The translations under genes and the position numbers were made by a program. Below are positions 41,603 to 51,252 of a stretch of DNA of 64,000 nt, in pieces (position 1 is the stretch's first letter; the number at the start of each line of letters is the position of its first letter). Source of the stretch: JANYLB01 sp963837715 (GTDB lineage: Bacteria > Actinomycetota > Acidimicrobiia > IMCC26256 > JANYLB01); the NCBI GenBank assembly GCA_963837715.1, contig CAWIOF010000002.1:1984001-2048000 (forward strand). The letters run 5' to 3'. The notes beneath the pieces were generated by a model. That model had not been told where the DNA came from, made no database searches, and was given only the letters and a program-made list of their open reading frames with translations.

Positions 41603-42354
41603 AGCGGCGCGATCGTCACCGACGGGGTCATTGCGTCGATCAGGGCCGGGGTCCCCGCGGCGAAGAGTTGCCGGCGGACGGAACCGTCGACCACGTCGAT
41701 GCGGCGGCGCCTCGCGTCGCGCACGGTGGCGCCCGCCTCCCGGCAGAGCATCGCCCCACCCAGGTAGTCCCAGGGTGCGTGCCACGAACCGGCGTCGATG
41801 AACGCGTCGAGGGAACCGCTCGCCACGTCGGTGAGCGCGAGCGCAGCCGATCCGAGCACCCGACACTGCTTCCACGGGAGGATCTCGCTCGGCAGGCCCG
41901 AGAACGCCACGAACGCCTCGTCGACTCGACTCACGTTCGACGACACCAGCCGGCGGCCGTCGCGCCAGGCGCCCGCATCGCGGATTGCGGTGCACGCGAC
42001 CGCGGTGGCCTGGTTCACGACCAGCGCGGCCAGGGGCCCGCCGCTGTCGACCGCACAGATCGAGGTGGCCCAGTAGGGAAGGTCCCGCGCCGCGTTGCTC
42101 GATCCGTCGACCGGATCCAGCACGACCGTGATCGGTGCTTCGGCGGGACCAGTGCGGCCCGACTCCTCGCTCAAGACCTCGAGACCGGTGCCGCGGAGGT
42201 GACGCAGCGCCACGCCGTCGGCCACGAGATCGATCGCGTACTGACCGGGTTTGGCGGTGCGTTGCCGACGGGCTGAACCGGTCATCGGGAGGAGGGCCGC
42301 CCGGATGTCGTCGGCGATCCGTTCGAACAACGCGAGGAGCTCGGCCGGCGTCAT
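41599..42354 (-). CDS. Inositol monophosphatase family protein (copy 2, divergent)
   Basis: A 251-residue relative of its downstream neighbour. Motifs are LSEESGRTG, VLDPVDGSSNAARDLPYWAT and APWDYLGGAMLCREAGATV. The metal-binding Asp and Glu residues are kept, but the sequence is less like classic SuhB. Its ATG shares one base with the stop of the molybdoenzyme gene (TGATG). Two coupled family members in a row could have different substrates or form a heterodimer. Confidence 0.82.
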   Translation of the reverse strand: MTPAELLALFERIADDIRAALLPMTGSARRQRTAKPGQYAIDLVADGVALRHLRGTGLEVLSEESGRTGPAEAPITVVLDPVDGSSNAARDLPYWATSICAVDSGGPLAALVVNQATAVACTAIRDAGAWRDGRRLVSSNVSRVDEAFVAFSGLPSEILPWKQCRVLGSAALALTDVASGSLDAFIDAGSWHAPWDYLGGAMLCREAGATVRDARRRRIDVVDGSVRRQLFAAGTPALIDAMTPSVTIAPL

Positions 42355-44598
42355 CAGCGGGCCACGATCTCGACGACCGTGTTGTAGTCGGGAACGCCCG
42401 AGGCTTCGTCGCGCCGGCCACCGGGGAGCAACACGTTGGCTTCGGGGAAGAACGCCTCGACGTTGCCGGGCCGCATCGGCGACACGTGGATCCGCGCGGG
42501 CATCTCCCCGTGTTCGGATCGGGCGATCACCGCATCACCGTCGGCGAGACCGAGCTCGAGGGCATCGTCGGCGGCGACGAACAGGGCGTCGCGCAAGGCT
42601 CCGGTCAGGGGATCGCGCTTCGCCTGCACCATCGAGTTGAACTGCTTTCCCCGCCGAGTCGTGAGCAGGAACTTCCCCTCGGGAACCTCGCGTTCGCGTG
42701 CCGTCACCGCGGTGAACCGGGCCCGCCCGTCGGGCATCGGGAACACACCGTTCTCACACAAACGGGTTCCACCCCATTGCACCGCGTCGCCCGTCTTGCG
42801 CAACCCTTCGATTCCGACGTACGACGGCACGACGCGCGCGATCTCGTCGCGGATCTGATCGCCGCTGGTGAAGTCGACGAGATGCGCCCGGTCGGGATAG
42901 GTGTGCTTGGCGAGATCGACGTAGATCTCCCACTCGCTGCGGGCCTCACCGATCGGGTGGTCGGCGATCTGGGGACTGAACGCGATCCGCCGTTCGGTGG
43001 TCGTCTCGGTGCCGCCGTCGCGCTGCTCGTACCGCGTGGCCGCGGGGAGCAGCAACACCGCTTCCCCCGGATCGACGAGCATCTGGCTCGACAGGATGAT
43101 GTCCTGGTGGACCCGCAACGGGACCCGCTCGAGCGAATGCGCCACGAGATCGGGGTCGGGCAGCACGTCGAGGAAGTTCCCGCCACTCGACCACAACACG
43201 TCGACGGACCCCCGGTGCGCGGCCTCGATCATCTCCTGGGCCGACAGACCAGGCCGGGCCGGGATCGGGAAACCGTACGTCTCCGACAGTTCGGCGGCGC
43301 TCTCGGCATCGATGGTGATCCCGCCGGGAAACGCGGAGGAGTACGCACCCATCTCCGAGCCGCCCTGCACGCCGGAGTGGCCCCGGATCGGCATGAGCCC
43401 CGTGCCCGCTCGACCGACGTTGCCGCGCGCCGAGCGCGAGGTTCACGATCGCGCACACGTTGTCGACCGCGTGCTGGTGCTGGGTGATCCCCATCGACCA
43501 GATCAGCACCGCCGATCCGGCTGCGCCGTAGAGGCGGGCGAAGCGGACCATGTCGTCGTGGGAAGCGCCCGACGCGCGCACCAAGGACTCGAACGACGCG
43601 TCTTCGAGCTCGTGCAGGACCGCCTCGAACCCGGTGGTGTGCTCGCGGACGAACTGCCGGTCGATCGTGCCCTCGGAGAGCATGACCTTCATGACCCCGT
43701 TGATGAACGCGGCGTCGCCACCCACGTGGACGGGGAAGAAGTCGTCGGCCATCTTCGTGCCGAACATCGCGCTCTCGACGTTGCTGGGAACCCAGTACCG
43801 CTCGAGGCCCGGCTCACGCAGCGGGTTCACGACCACGACCTTCGCGCCCCGTTTGCGTGCGAGGTAGAGGTACTTCATGAACACCGGCTGCGCGTTGGCG
43901 ACGTTCGCGCCGAACAACACGATGAGATCGGAGCTGATCACGTCGGTGTAGGAGCAGGTGGTCGCGGCGATGCCGATCGTGCGCTTCAACGCCGTCGTCG
44001 ACGGCGCATGACAGACGCGCGCCGCGTTGTCGACGTTGTTGCTGCCGAGGAACCGGACCACCTTCTGTGCGGTGTAGTACACCTCGTTCGTGATGCCGCG
44101 CGCGGTGAGGTAGAAGGCCAGACGGTCGGGTGAGACCGCCCGGATGCGCTCCGCAGCGATGGTGAGTGCTTCGTCCCACGAAATCCGCGTGAATCCCTTC
44201 TCACCCTTGCGCCGGACCATCGGGTACGGCAGGCGGCCGAGCTCGCGGAGCTGACGCCCGTCGAGCTTGCGCAGCTTCGCCACATCAGCGAGGACCTTCG
44301 GGTCGAGCGCGTCGGCCGTGTTCAGCTCGAGCAGCTCGAGACGGGTCGTGCAGAGGTGCACGCCGTCGAGCGTCCAGTCGTGGAACCCCGCGACACCGAG
44401 CGCGCAGCCGTCGCACACGCCCTTGCGCAGGATCTTCCACGCGTAGGGCAGGTGGCGACGGTTGCGCCACACGACTTTCGCCATCGACGCGTAGTGGTTG
44501 GGTTTCGTCTCCCCCATCCCGTAGGGCTTGAAGCCCACCCACAGGTCGCGCTTCGCGCGCTTCGGTGCCTTGATGCGAGCGGAGTTCTTCCAGGCCAT
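42354..44598 (-). pseudogene. FdhF/YdeP-type molybdopterin oxidoreductase gene with a one-base frameshift
   Basis: From ATG 44598 the frame encodes the YdeP-type N-terminus (KPNHYASM, GVCDGCALGVAGFHDWTLDG, HLCTTRLELLELN) and the molybdenum site region NVDNAARVCHAPST. At about 43423-43432 it shifts: NLALGA is followed in the next frame by GNVGRAGTGLMPIRGHSGVQ, which continues intact to EIVAR at 42354. Removing one base in the GGCGCGC tract restores NLALARGNVGR. The restored protein would be about 748 residues, normal for YdeP-like formate-dehydrogenase-family enzymes. fdhD and mobA just upstream suggest the enzyme was, or still is, matured. Sequence error is a real possibility. Confidence 0.85.
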
Positions 44599-44614
44599 GG
44601 GTGTGCAAGGTCCC

Positions 44615-45466
44615 TTACGAGTCGAGGTCGAGGCGGTGCGGATGGGTGTACACCACGAAGCGGTCGCCACGGACGAAGCCGACCACGGTCTGGCCGAGGC
44701 GCTGCGCCGCGGCTACCGCGAGGCTGGAAGGGGCGGAGACCGCGCACAGCACCGGGACTCCGGCCACCGCCGCCTTCTGGACGATCTCGAAGCTCACCCG
44801 GCCCGACACCAGCAACACCGATTCGCTGAGCGGGAGCTCGTCGGCGAGGAGTGCGTTGCCGACCACCTTGTCGAGCGCGTTGTGCCGCCCGATGTCTTCG
44901 CGCAGGACACAGAGTTCGCCGGCGGAACTGAACGTGGCCGCGGCGTGCAGGCCACCGGTCGCGTCGAAGACGGTCTGTTCGGCGCGCAGCCGCTCAGGCA
45001 GGCCCGCGACGACCGATCGGGCGATCACCGGACCGTCGGCCACGGGCGGGCACTCGACCTCGATCTCGTCGAGGGTCTGCTTGCCGCAGAGCCCGCAGCT
45101 CGCGTTGGCGACGAAGTGCCGGCGTCGGGCCTCGAGGTCGACCGGGACGCGCAGGTCGACGGTGACGACGTTGTACTCCTGGGTACCGTCGCCGTTCATG
45201 CAGTAGGCGAGCTGCGCGAAATCCGCGCGAGTGCGGATGATGCCCTCCGTCCGCAGGAACCCGGCGGCGAGCTCGAAGTCGTTCCCCGGCGTTCGCATCG
45301 TGACCGCGAGCGCGATCGGCTCCGCCGTGCCCGTCCGGAGGCGGATCTCCATCGGCTCCTCGGTCACGAGGCGGTCGGGGCGCTCGAACGAGCGCTCGGC
45401 CTCGACGACGCGCACCCTCGTGCTGGTCACCGGCCGTCTCACCGCCTCATGCCCACGCTCCATCAC
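44615..45466 (-). CDS. fdhD: FdhD sulfurtransferase for formate dehydrogenase maturation
   Basis: A 283-residue protein with the conserved cysteine pair ANASCGLCGKQTL, RLRTGTAEPIALAVTMRTPG near the N-terminus and EDIGRHNALDKVVG. FdhD passes sulfur from a cysteine desulfurase to the molybdenum cofactor of formate-dehydrogenase-type enzymes and is needed for their activity. It lies 16 bases upstream of the YdeP-type gene and 6 bases after mobA, so the three form a maturation and enzyme set. ATG 45466 or the adjacent ATG 45463 is the start. Confidence 0.92.
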   Translation of the reverse strand: MMERGHEAVRRPVTSTRVRVVEAERSFERPDRLVTEEPMEIRLRTGTAEPIALAVTMRTPGNDFELAAGFLRTEGIIRTRADFAQLAYCMNGDGTQEYNVVTVDLRVPVDLEARRRHFVANASCGLCGKQTLDEIEVECPPVADGPVIARSVVAGLPERLRAEQTVFDATGGLHAAATFSSAGELCVLREDIGRHNALDKVVGNALLADELPLSESVLLVSGRVSFEIVQKAAVAGVPVLCAVSAPSSLAVAAAQRLGQTVVGFVRGDRFVVYTHPHRLDLDS

Positions 45467-45472
45467 TCGACC

Positions 45473-46084
45473 CTACCGGTCGTCGGATGGTCGATCGCCG
45501 GGGCGCGCCCCTCGGATGCGGGCGAGATCGTCGGGAGTGTCGACGTCGGCGAAGGCATCAGGTGGCGCGACGGCACCCCAGGCCGACTGCTCGAGCAGCT
45601 GGTGCCCGACCCGGTCGAGGAGCTGGCGCAACGACCGTTCCCCCGCCGCGAGCGCACCCACGGCCGCCGCGAGCGCATCCGGCCCGTACCGGGCGCACAC
45701 GAGTTGAGGACGGCCGTCGGCAACGGGAACCACCGTCGACGCTCCGGGCCATCGCGCGATGAGCTCGACCAGCGGCTCCTCGACCGCAGGGAGGTCGCAC
45801 GCGAGCAGCATCACTCCCCTGGCCGCGTCGGCTCCCAGTGCGGTGGCGCCGGCGACGAGCGCGGCGAGCGGACCCGACCCTGGCGGTTCCTCCCGACACG
45901 CCGGGAGATCGGTGATCCCGGGCCCGACCTCGACGACACGGGTGCACACCGGGGCGAGCACTCCCGCGGCGTGATCCGCGAGTCGCTGCCCGTGCACGAC
46001 GACGCTCGCCTTGTCGACACCGAGTCGTCGGCTGGTCCCACCCGTGAGCAGCACGCCCCCGATCGTCGGACGGGGACCCGCCAC
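45473..46084 (-). CDS. mobA: Molybdenum cofactor guanylyltransferase, MobA-like
   Basis: About 203 residues. The nucleotide-binding start is GGVLLTGGTSRRLGVDKA, followed by GSGPLAALVAGATALG and VMLLACDLPAVEEPLV, as in MobA, which attaches GMP to molybdopterin to give the bis-MGD cofactor used by formate-dehydrogenase-like enzymes. GTG 46084 is eight bases after the upstream stop. Its position before fdhD and the molybdoenzyme fits the pathway exactly. Confidence 0.88.
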   Translation of the reverse strand: MAGPRPTIGGVLLTGGTSRRLGVDKASVVVHGQRLADHAAGVLAPVCTRVVEVGPGITDLPACREEPPGSGPLAALVAGATALGADAARGVMLLACDLPAVEEPLVELIARWPGASTVVPVADGRPQLVCARYGPDALAAAVGALAAGERSLRQLLDRVGHQLLEQSAWGAVAPPDAFADVDTPDDLARIRGARPGDRPSDDR

Positions 46085-46092
46085 GGGCCCGT

Positions 46093-46518
46093 TCAGGAGG
46101 TCGAGGCGGACTCGGGACGCAACGCGTACGACACGACCCGCCACGAGCCGTTGAACCGTTCCAGACGGATCTCGTTGTGCACCGACGCCTCGTCCCGAAG
46201 GTCGAGCCGGGTCAGCACACTCGCCGCCCGACGACTGTGCGCGGCGACCGCCTCGACCTCGACGTGGTCGACCACGGCCCGCAGTCGCGGTTGGTTTCGG
46301 TACGCGACCTGCTTGTCGTTCACGAAGTCGGAACGGGAGCGGCCGTCGCGCAGTTCGGGCGAGGAGAGCGTCCACAGGCCGGTGAAGTCGTGGCGGTCCC
46401 AGGCCAGTTCGTAGGCGAGCGCGACGTCGCCCGGCGTGGGTCCCCGCTCGAACGCCACCGCGAACACGAGCGCGACGATCAACGCCGCGATCGCCGTGAG
46501 CACGAGGATCGTGATCAT
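46093..46518 (-). CDS. Small membrane-anchored NTF2-like protein of unknown function
   Basis: About 141 residues: one N-terminal helix (ITILVLTAIAALIVALVFAV), then a domain with PGDVALAYELAWDRHDFTGL, RSRSDFVNDKQVAYRNQPRL and RLERFNGSWRVVSYALRPES. The pattern resembles DUF4878/SnoaL-like extracytoplasmic domains. ATG 46518 overlaps the pterin dehydratase stop as ATGA. No link to molybdenum metabolism can be seen beyond position. Confidence 0.7.
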   Translation of the reverse strand: MITILVLTAIAALIVALVFAVAFERGPTPGDVALAYELAWDRHDFTGLWTLSSPELRDGRSRSDFVNDKQVAYRNQPRLRAVVDHVEVEAVAAHSRRAASVLTRLDLRDEASVHNEIRLERFNGSWRVVSYALRPESASTS

Positions 46519-46820
46519 CCGACGACACCCTCGATCTCCGCCGCGAGCGCGAGGTCCTTGCCGGTGAGTCCACCGGAATCGTGGGTGGTGAGGAACACCC
46601 GCACCGTGCGCCACCGGACGTCGAGGTCGGGATGGTGGTCGGCGGCTTCGGCGAGGAACCCGACCCGCACCACGAACGAGATCGCGGCGGGAAAGTCGGC
46701 CAGTTCGAAGATCTTCTCGATCCCCCGATCGCTGCCGTCCGCTTTCCCGTCACCGGAACGGGACCAGCCGGGGAGGTCGGACAGCCCGGCGGAGACCGAC
46801 TCGTCGCTCAATCGGGTCAT
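46515..46820 (-). CDS. Pterin-4a-carbinolamine dehydratase family protein
   Basis: A 101-residue protein. The core motif is AADHHPDLDVRWRTVRVFLT followed by THDSGGLTGKDLALA, with the catalytic His residues of the PCD/DCoH family. The enzyme dehydrates 4a-hydroxytetrahydrobiopterin; bacterial copies next to Moco genes have been suggested to act in cofactor biology. ATG 46820 is divergent from the cyclase gene with only 30 bases between them. Confidence 0.87.
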   Translation of the reverse strand: MTRLSDESVSAGLSDLPGWSRSGDGKADGSDRGIEKIFELADFPAAISFVVRVGFLAEAADHHPDLDVRWRTVRVFLTTHDSGGLTGKDLALAAEIEGVVG

Positions 46821-46850
46821 GGGTCCCAGTCTCCCACCTATCCTGAGCGG

Positions 46851-49800
46851 ATGACCTGTTCGGCCTGCGGATCGCAAGCACCCGCAGAGTCCCGATTCTG
46901 CCCGACCTGCGGCCATGCGCTCGTCGCCCGCCCCGACGAGCGGCGGGTCGCGACCGTCCTCTTCGCCGATCTCGTGGGCTTCACGACCTTCTCCGAGACG
47001 GCCGACCCCGAGCAGGTGAAGGAGCTCGTCGACACCTGCTTCCAACGCCTCGTGGGCGATGTCGACGCCTTCGGGGGCCAGGTCGACAAGATCGTCGGCG
47101 ACGCGATCGTGGCCCTGTTCGGAGCCCCGATCGCCCACGAGAACGATGCCGAGCGGGCGGTGCGGGCCGGCCTGCGGATGCAGGACACGCTCGCCTCCCT
47201 CCACGACGAGCTCGGTATCGACGCGGCCATCCGGGTGGGGGTCAACACCGGCGAGGTGCTCGTTGGCGCGCTGCGGGCCGGCGGCGAGTACACCGCCATG
47301 GGCGACGTCGTGAACACGGCCAGCCGCCTCCAGACGACCGCCCCACCGGGCGCCGTGGTCGTCGGACCGGCAACCTTCGAAGCCACCCGCCACGCAGTCC
47401 GCTACGAACGGCTCGGTCCGCTCGAGGTGAAGGGACGCGAGGCGCCGGTCGAAGCATGGATCGCCCGCGAGCTCCTCACCACTCCGGGCCAACGCCGCGC
47501 CCGGGCGAAGGCACCGCTCGTCGGACGCGACGTCGAGCTCGACGTGCTGCTCACCGCGCTGCGTGCGAGCGTCGAACGGCGTCGAGCCCAGTTCGTGTTG
47601 CTGAGCGGCGATGCCGGGGTCGGCAAGACCCGCTTGACCCGCGAGCTCGGCGCGGAAGCATGCGAGCGTCACGGCGCGATCGTGTTCCACACCCACTGCG
47701 CGCCATACGGCGAGACCAACCCGTGGTTCCCGATCGCCACCGCGCTGCGCACCGCGGCGAACATCGAGAGCTCCGACACCCTCGAGCTCGCCCGCGCCAA
47801 GACCCTTGATGCGGTCACGAACGCCTCCGGCGTCGACACCGACGATCCCGAAGTCGGGCGGATCACCGACGGGCTCCTGTCACTCATGGGCATGAGCGGA
47901 CCAGCGCCGGGCGTCGACCCCTCCCGGGCGCGTGAAGATGCCATCCGGAGCCTCGTCGAGTTCTTCGCCGCGCTGAGCGAGCGGTCGCTCCTCGTCATGA
48001 CGCTCTCCGACCTCCACTGGGCCGACGACGCCGTCCTCGACCTGGTCGACCGACTCCTCACCGGCTTGCACGACCGCCCGTTCGTCCTCGCCGCCACCGC
48101 CCGTCCCGAGCTGGCCGAACGGTGGGCACCCCGTCCGGGTCGTCACAACGCCGCGGCCATCCACCTGGAGCCCCTCGATGCCGCGGCCGGCGCGTCGATG
48201 GCGGCCGCGCTCCTCGGCGACGCGCCCCCCGAGCTCGTGGCGCTGCTCGTCGACCGGAGCGGCGGAAACCCGTTCTTCATCGAGGAGCTCGCCGCGGTGA
48301 TCACCGAGACGGGCGACCGCAGCGGCGGCGCCGACCTTCCGATGACCCTGCGGGGTCTCGTCACCGCCCGCCTCGACGCCCTCGAACCGGCGGTGCGGTC
48401 GACGCTGGAAGACTGCGCGGTGGTCGGCGCAGCGGGCCCCGTCGAACTCGTCGTCGCGCTGGCCACCGACCCGGCGAGCGCCCACGCCGCACTCGACCTG
48501 CTCACCGCGCGCGACTTCGTCGAGCGCGACGGCGGCGAGTACTCGTTCCGCAGCGAGCTCATCCGCGAGGTCGCCTACGGGATGCTCACGAAAGCCGACC
48601 GGGCCCGGCGACACGCGCACCTCACCGAGCTGCTCGCGCACCCCGCGTCCGACACGAACCGCATCGAAAGCGTGATCGACCGGCTCACGTACCACTACAG
48701 CCGGGCGACCGCCCTGGTCGGCGAGCTGGGTCACGTCGAAGGAATCCCCGACGACATGCCCGAGCGCGGGGCCCGCTTCATGTTCGGCGCCGTCGAGCGC
48801 GCGGCGGTGCAGGAGAACTGGTCGGTCCTGCGTCGTCTCACCGACATGACCCTGAAGCTCGTCCCGCGCGACGACCCGCGCCACACGGAGCTCGTGCTCG
48901 CGCGCGCCCAGGCGCGCGCAGGGCTCCGCGATTGTGCGGGCGCGAGGGCCGACCTCGACACGGTGGATGCGATCGCGGCGGTGCAAGGTGACGCTCGCCT
49001 CGCGGCGCGGGTCCGGGTGCTCCTCGGCGACGTGCTCTACAAGGAGAACGACCTCCCCGGATCGCGGGCCGTGCTCGACGATGCCGTGGAGCAGTGGCGC
49101 ACCATCGACGATTCCGAGGGGTTGGCCGACGCGCTCCGACTCCGGGCGCAGACCGAGATGTTCGGCGGCGACCTGGCCGGGGCCGAAGCCGACGCGCTCG
49201 ACGCGCTCGATCGGTTCCGCGACGTCGGGAACCGCCGGGGCGAGGCCTGGGGCCTGCAGACCCTCGCGTTCGTGTCGTTCTTCAGCGGTGCGATCGAGGT
49301 GACCGAGGCCCGCCTCGACGAAGCCGGCGCACTCTTCGCCGAGCTCGGCGACTGGGGCGGCCTCGGATGGGCGCTCGGCCTGCTCGCCTGGCTGCGCTAC
49401 ACCCAGGGCCGGTTCGCCGAAGCCGAGCGCCTCGGCCTCCAGGTCCTCGACGACGTCGCCGGCAACGGCGACGACTGGGCTCTCGGGATGATGGATCTCC
49501 TCCTCGCCAACGTCGCGCTCTGGCGCGGGCGCCCGAAGGAGGCGATCGAGCTCGCCGACGCGGCACGGACGATCTTCACCGACCTCCCCGACGCGTGGGG
49601 TGAGATCCAGGCCATCGTGCCGATCGCCCGGGGTGAGCTCTTCCTCGGCCACCTCGACCACGCGCTCGACATGGTCGCCGAGATGGATCCGGTCGCGGCC
49701 CGACTCGTCGGCAACCCCACCGCGATGCTCGCACAGCTCGTGCGGGCGCAGCTCCTCGTGCACGCCGGCGACCCCCGGGCGCTCGACGCCGCGAACGCGA

Positions 49801-50339
49801 TCGGAGCCAACGTCGAGCTCATCACCGTGGGTGCCGAGTACGCGACGGCCCGAGGGCTCGCGCTCGTGCAGACCGGGCGCGTCGACGAAGCGATCAACGA
49901 GCTCGAAGCCGGACGCGGCGACGTTCGGTGGCACGCCCCGAGCCCGTCGGCCGGAGCCGCGCTGGCGTTGGCGTACGCCGCGGCGGGGCGGGCGGCCGAA
50001 GCGCTCGAGGTGAGCACGCAGGTCGGGCCGACCGCCGTGTCGTTCCTCGACGAGATCCAGTACCTCGCCGGCCTCGCGTTCGCGCAGCTCCAGCTCGGCG
50101 ACGCCGATGCCGCGCTCGCGCGGTTCATCGAGATGATCGAGCTCGCCGACTCGACCGGCTCACGCCTCGATCAGGCCTTGGCCCGCCTCGCCCGTTCCGC
50201 CGCGCTCCTCGCCGACGGCCGGGTCGAGGGACGCGCGGCACGAGCCGAGGCCGAACGACTCCTCGATCGCCTGCACATCCCCGCCAGCGGCTGGGACCGT
50301 GTCTTCACCCTCGCCGCCGGCGCCGCCACCCACGCCTGA
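46851..50339 (+). CDS. Class III adenylate/guanylate cyclase fused to AAA-type ATPase and TPR-like region
   Basis: A 1162-residue signalling protein. An N-terminal zinc ribbon has Cys at 3, 6, 17 and 20. The cyclase domain (about 35-210) carries VLFADLVGFTTFSE (metal Asp40), GQVDKIVGDAIVALFGAP (Lys80 and Asp84) and YTAMGDVVNTASRLQ. A P-loop ATPase follows, with LLSGDAGVGKTRLTREL and LLVMTLSDLHWADDAVLDLV. The last 500 residues are alpha-helical repeats (TPR/MalT-like). Such proteins are common in Actinobacteria; ligand and output are unknown. Cyclase residues look intact, so cAMP or cGMP synthesis is plausible. Confidence 0.87.
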   Translation: MTCSACGSQAPAESRFCPTCGHALVARPDERRVATVLFADLVGFTTFSETADPEQVKELVDTCFQRLVGDVDAFGGQVDKIVGDAIVALFGAPIAHENDAERAVRAGLRMQDTLASLHDELGIDAAIRVGVNTGEVLVGALRAGGEYTAMGDVVNTASRLQTTAPPGAVVVGPATFEATRHAVRYERLGPLEVKGREAPVEAWIARELLTTPGQRRARAKAPLVGRDVELDVLLTALRASVERRRAQFVLLSGDAGVGKTRLTRELGAEACERHGAIVFHTHCAPYGETNPWFPIATALRTAANIESSDTLELARAKTLDAVTNASGVDTDDPEVGRITDGLLSLMGMSGPAPGVDPSRAREDAIRSLVEFFAALSERSLLVMTLSDLHWADDAVLDLVDRLLTGLHDRPFVLAATARPELAERWAPRPGRHNAAAIHLEPLDAAAGASMAAALLGDAPPELVALLVDRSGGNPFFIEELAAVITETGDRSGGADLPMTLRGLVTARLDALEPAVRSTLEDCAVVGAAGPVELVVALATDPASAHAALDLLTARDFVERDGGEYSFRSELIREVAYGMLTKADRARRHAHLTELLAHPASDTNRIESVIDRLTYHYSRATALVGELGHVEGIPDDMPERGARFMFGAVERAAVQENWSVLRRLTDMTLKLVPRDDPRHTELVLARAQARAGLRDCAGARADLDTVDAIAAVQGDARLAARVRVLLGDVLYKENDLPGSRAVLDDAVEQWRTIDDSEGLADALRLRAQTEMFGGDLAGAEADALDALDRFRDVGNRRGEAWGLQTLAFVSFFSGAIEVTEARLDEAGALFAELGDWGGLGWALGLLAWLRYTQGRFAEAERLGLQVLDDVAGNGDDWALGMMDLLLANVALWRGRPKEAIELADAARTIFTDLPDAWGEIQAIVPIARGELFLGHLDHALDMVAEMDPVAARLVGNPTAMLAQLVRAQLLVHAGDPRALDAANAIGANVELITVGAEYATARGLALVQTGRVDEAINELEAGRGDVRWHAPSPSAGAALALAYAAAGRAAEALEVSTQVGPTAVSFLDEIQYLAGLAFAQLQLGDADAALARFIEMIELADSTGSRLDQALARLARSAALLADGRVEGRAARAEAERLLDRLHIPASGWDRVFTLAAGAATHA

Positions 50340-50349
50340 CTGCTCTGAT

Positions 50350-50453
50350 GGTCGAATCCGCTGCGCCGGCTCGACCGCTCACCACTTCTCGGTCCGCGAC
50401 GACTGTCCGCCGGCTCCGCTCCTTCTCCTTCCTCGACGGTCGAATCCGCTGCG
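50350..50453 (+). repeat. 16-base direct repeat pair in the intergenic region
   Basis: GGTCGAATCCGCTGCG occurs at 50350-50365 and again at 50438-50453. Both lie in the 169-base gap between the convergent cyclase and YczE-like genes, where no gene or clear terminator is seen. Confidence 0.6.
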
Positions 50454-50508
50454 AACCGTTCCGGTCATCTCCGGGGTTGGTGTGCAACCGCTCACATGAC
50501 CAGAACGA

Positions 50509-51207
50509 TCATTCGGCGGAGATGCCCGGGCCCAGGTCGGTACCGAGGCCGGTGTCGGGACCCGAGGGACGGAGATGGAGTCGCTCGATGAACCAGTGGC
50601 CGAGCGGGCCGATCGCGAACGCGAAGATCACCGTGCCGACACCGATGTCGCCGCCGAGTGCGTACCCGATCGCGAGCGCGACGAGCTCGATCAGCATGCG
50701 CACGACCCAGATCGGGAACCCCTTCGCCGCGATCCCGGTCATCAGTCCGTCGCGCGGACCCGGTCCGAGTCCCGCGCTGAGGTAGAGGCTCATCCCGAAC
50801 GCCTCGATGACCAGGCCCCCCAGCAGGAGCGCCCAGCGGAGGGCGAGTCCGTCGGGTGATCCGATGACCTCGATGGTCACGTCGGCGATCAGGCCGACGA
50901 CCAGTGTGTTCACCACGGTGCCGATGCCGATCCGCTGACGCAAGGGGATCCACAGGAGCAGGATCGCGGCGCCGAGCGCGATGATCACGACACCGATCGA
51001 GAGCCCGGTCCGGTGCGCGATGCCCTGGTGCAGCACGTCCCACGGTGCCAACCCGAGCCGGGCCTGGACCATGATGCCGATCCCCATCCCGAGGAGGGCG
51101 ATCCCGGCGAGCAGACGCGGCGTCCGGCGCGCGAGTTCCCGCGGGCTCGGGAACGTGATCACCTCGAAGCCGGGACGCGGGTCGGTCACCGTGACAGTCC
51201 ACACCAC
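50509..51207 (-). CDS. YczE/YitT-like integral membrane protein
   Basis: Up to 232 residues with five hydrophobic segments. GIALLGMGIGIMVQARLGLA, PWDVLHQGIAHRTGLSIG and LYLSAGLGPGPRDGLMTGIA are characteristic of the YczE/YyaS group. Function is unknown. Several GTG codons (51207 and others up to residue 9) could be the start; none has a convincing ribosome binding site. It lies downstream of the RidA gene on the same strand. Confidence 0.78.
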   Translation of the reverse strand: MVWTVTVTDPRPGFEVITFPSPRELARRTPRLLAGIALLGMGIGIMVQARLGLAPWDVLHQGIAHRTGLSIGVVIIALGAAILLLWIPLRQRIGIGTVVNTLVVGLIADVTIEVIGSPDGLALRWALLLGGLVIEAFGMSLYLSAGLGPGPRDGLMTGIAAKGFPIWVVRMLIELVALAIGYALGGDIGVGTVIFAFAIGPLGHWFIERLHLRPSGPDTGLGTDLGPGISAE

Positions 51208-51252
51208 CGGGTGTGACGAACCGGGCGAAAATCGTGAACTGCCGGTTATCCC

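Noticed and set aside
47880..49934. Minus-strand frame of 684 codons inside the cyclase gene
   Set aside because: Runs opposite the intact ATPase/repeat coding and shows only low-complexity Val/Glu/Arg text.
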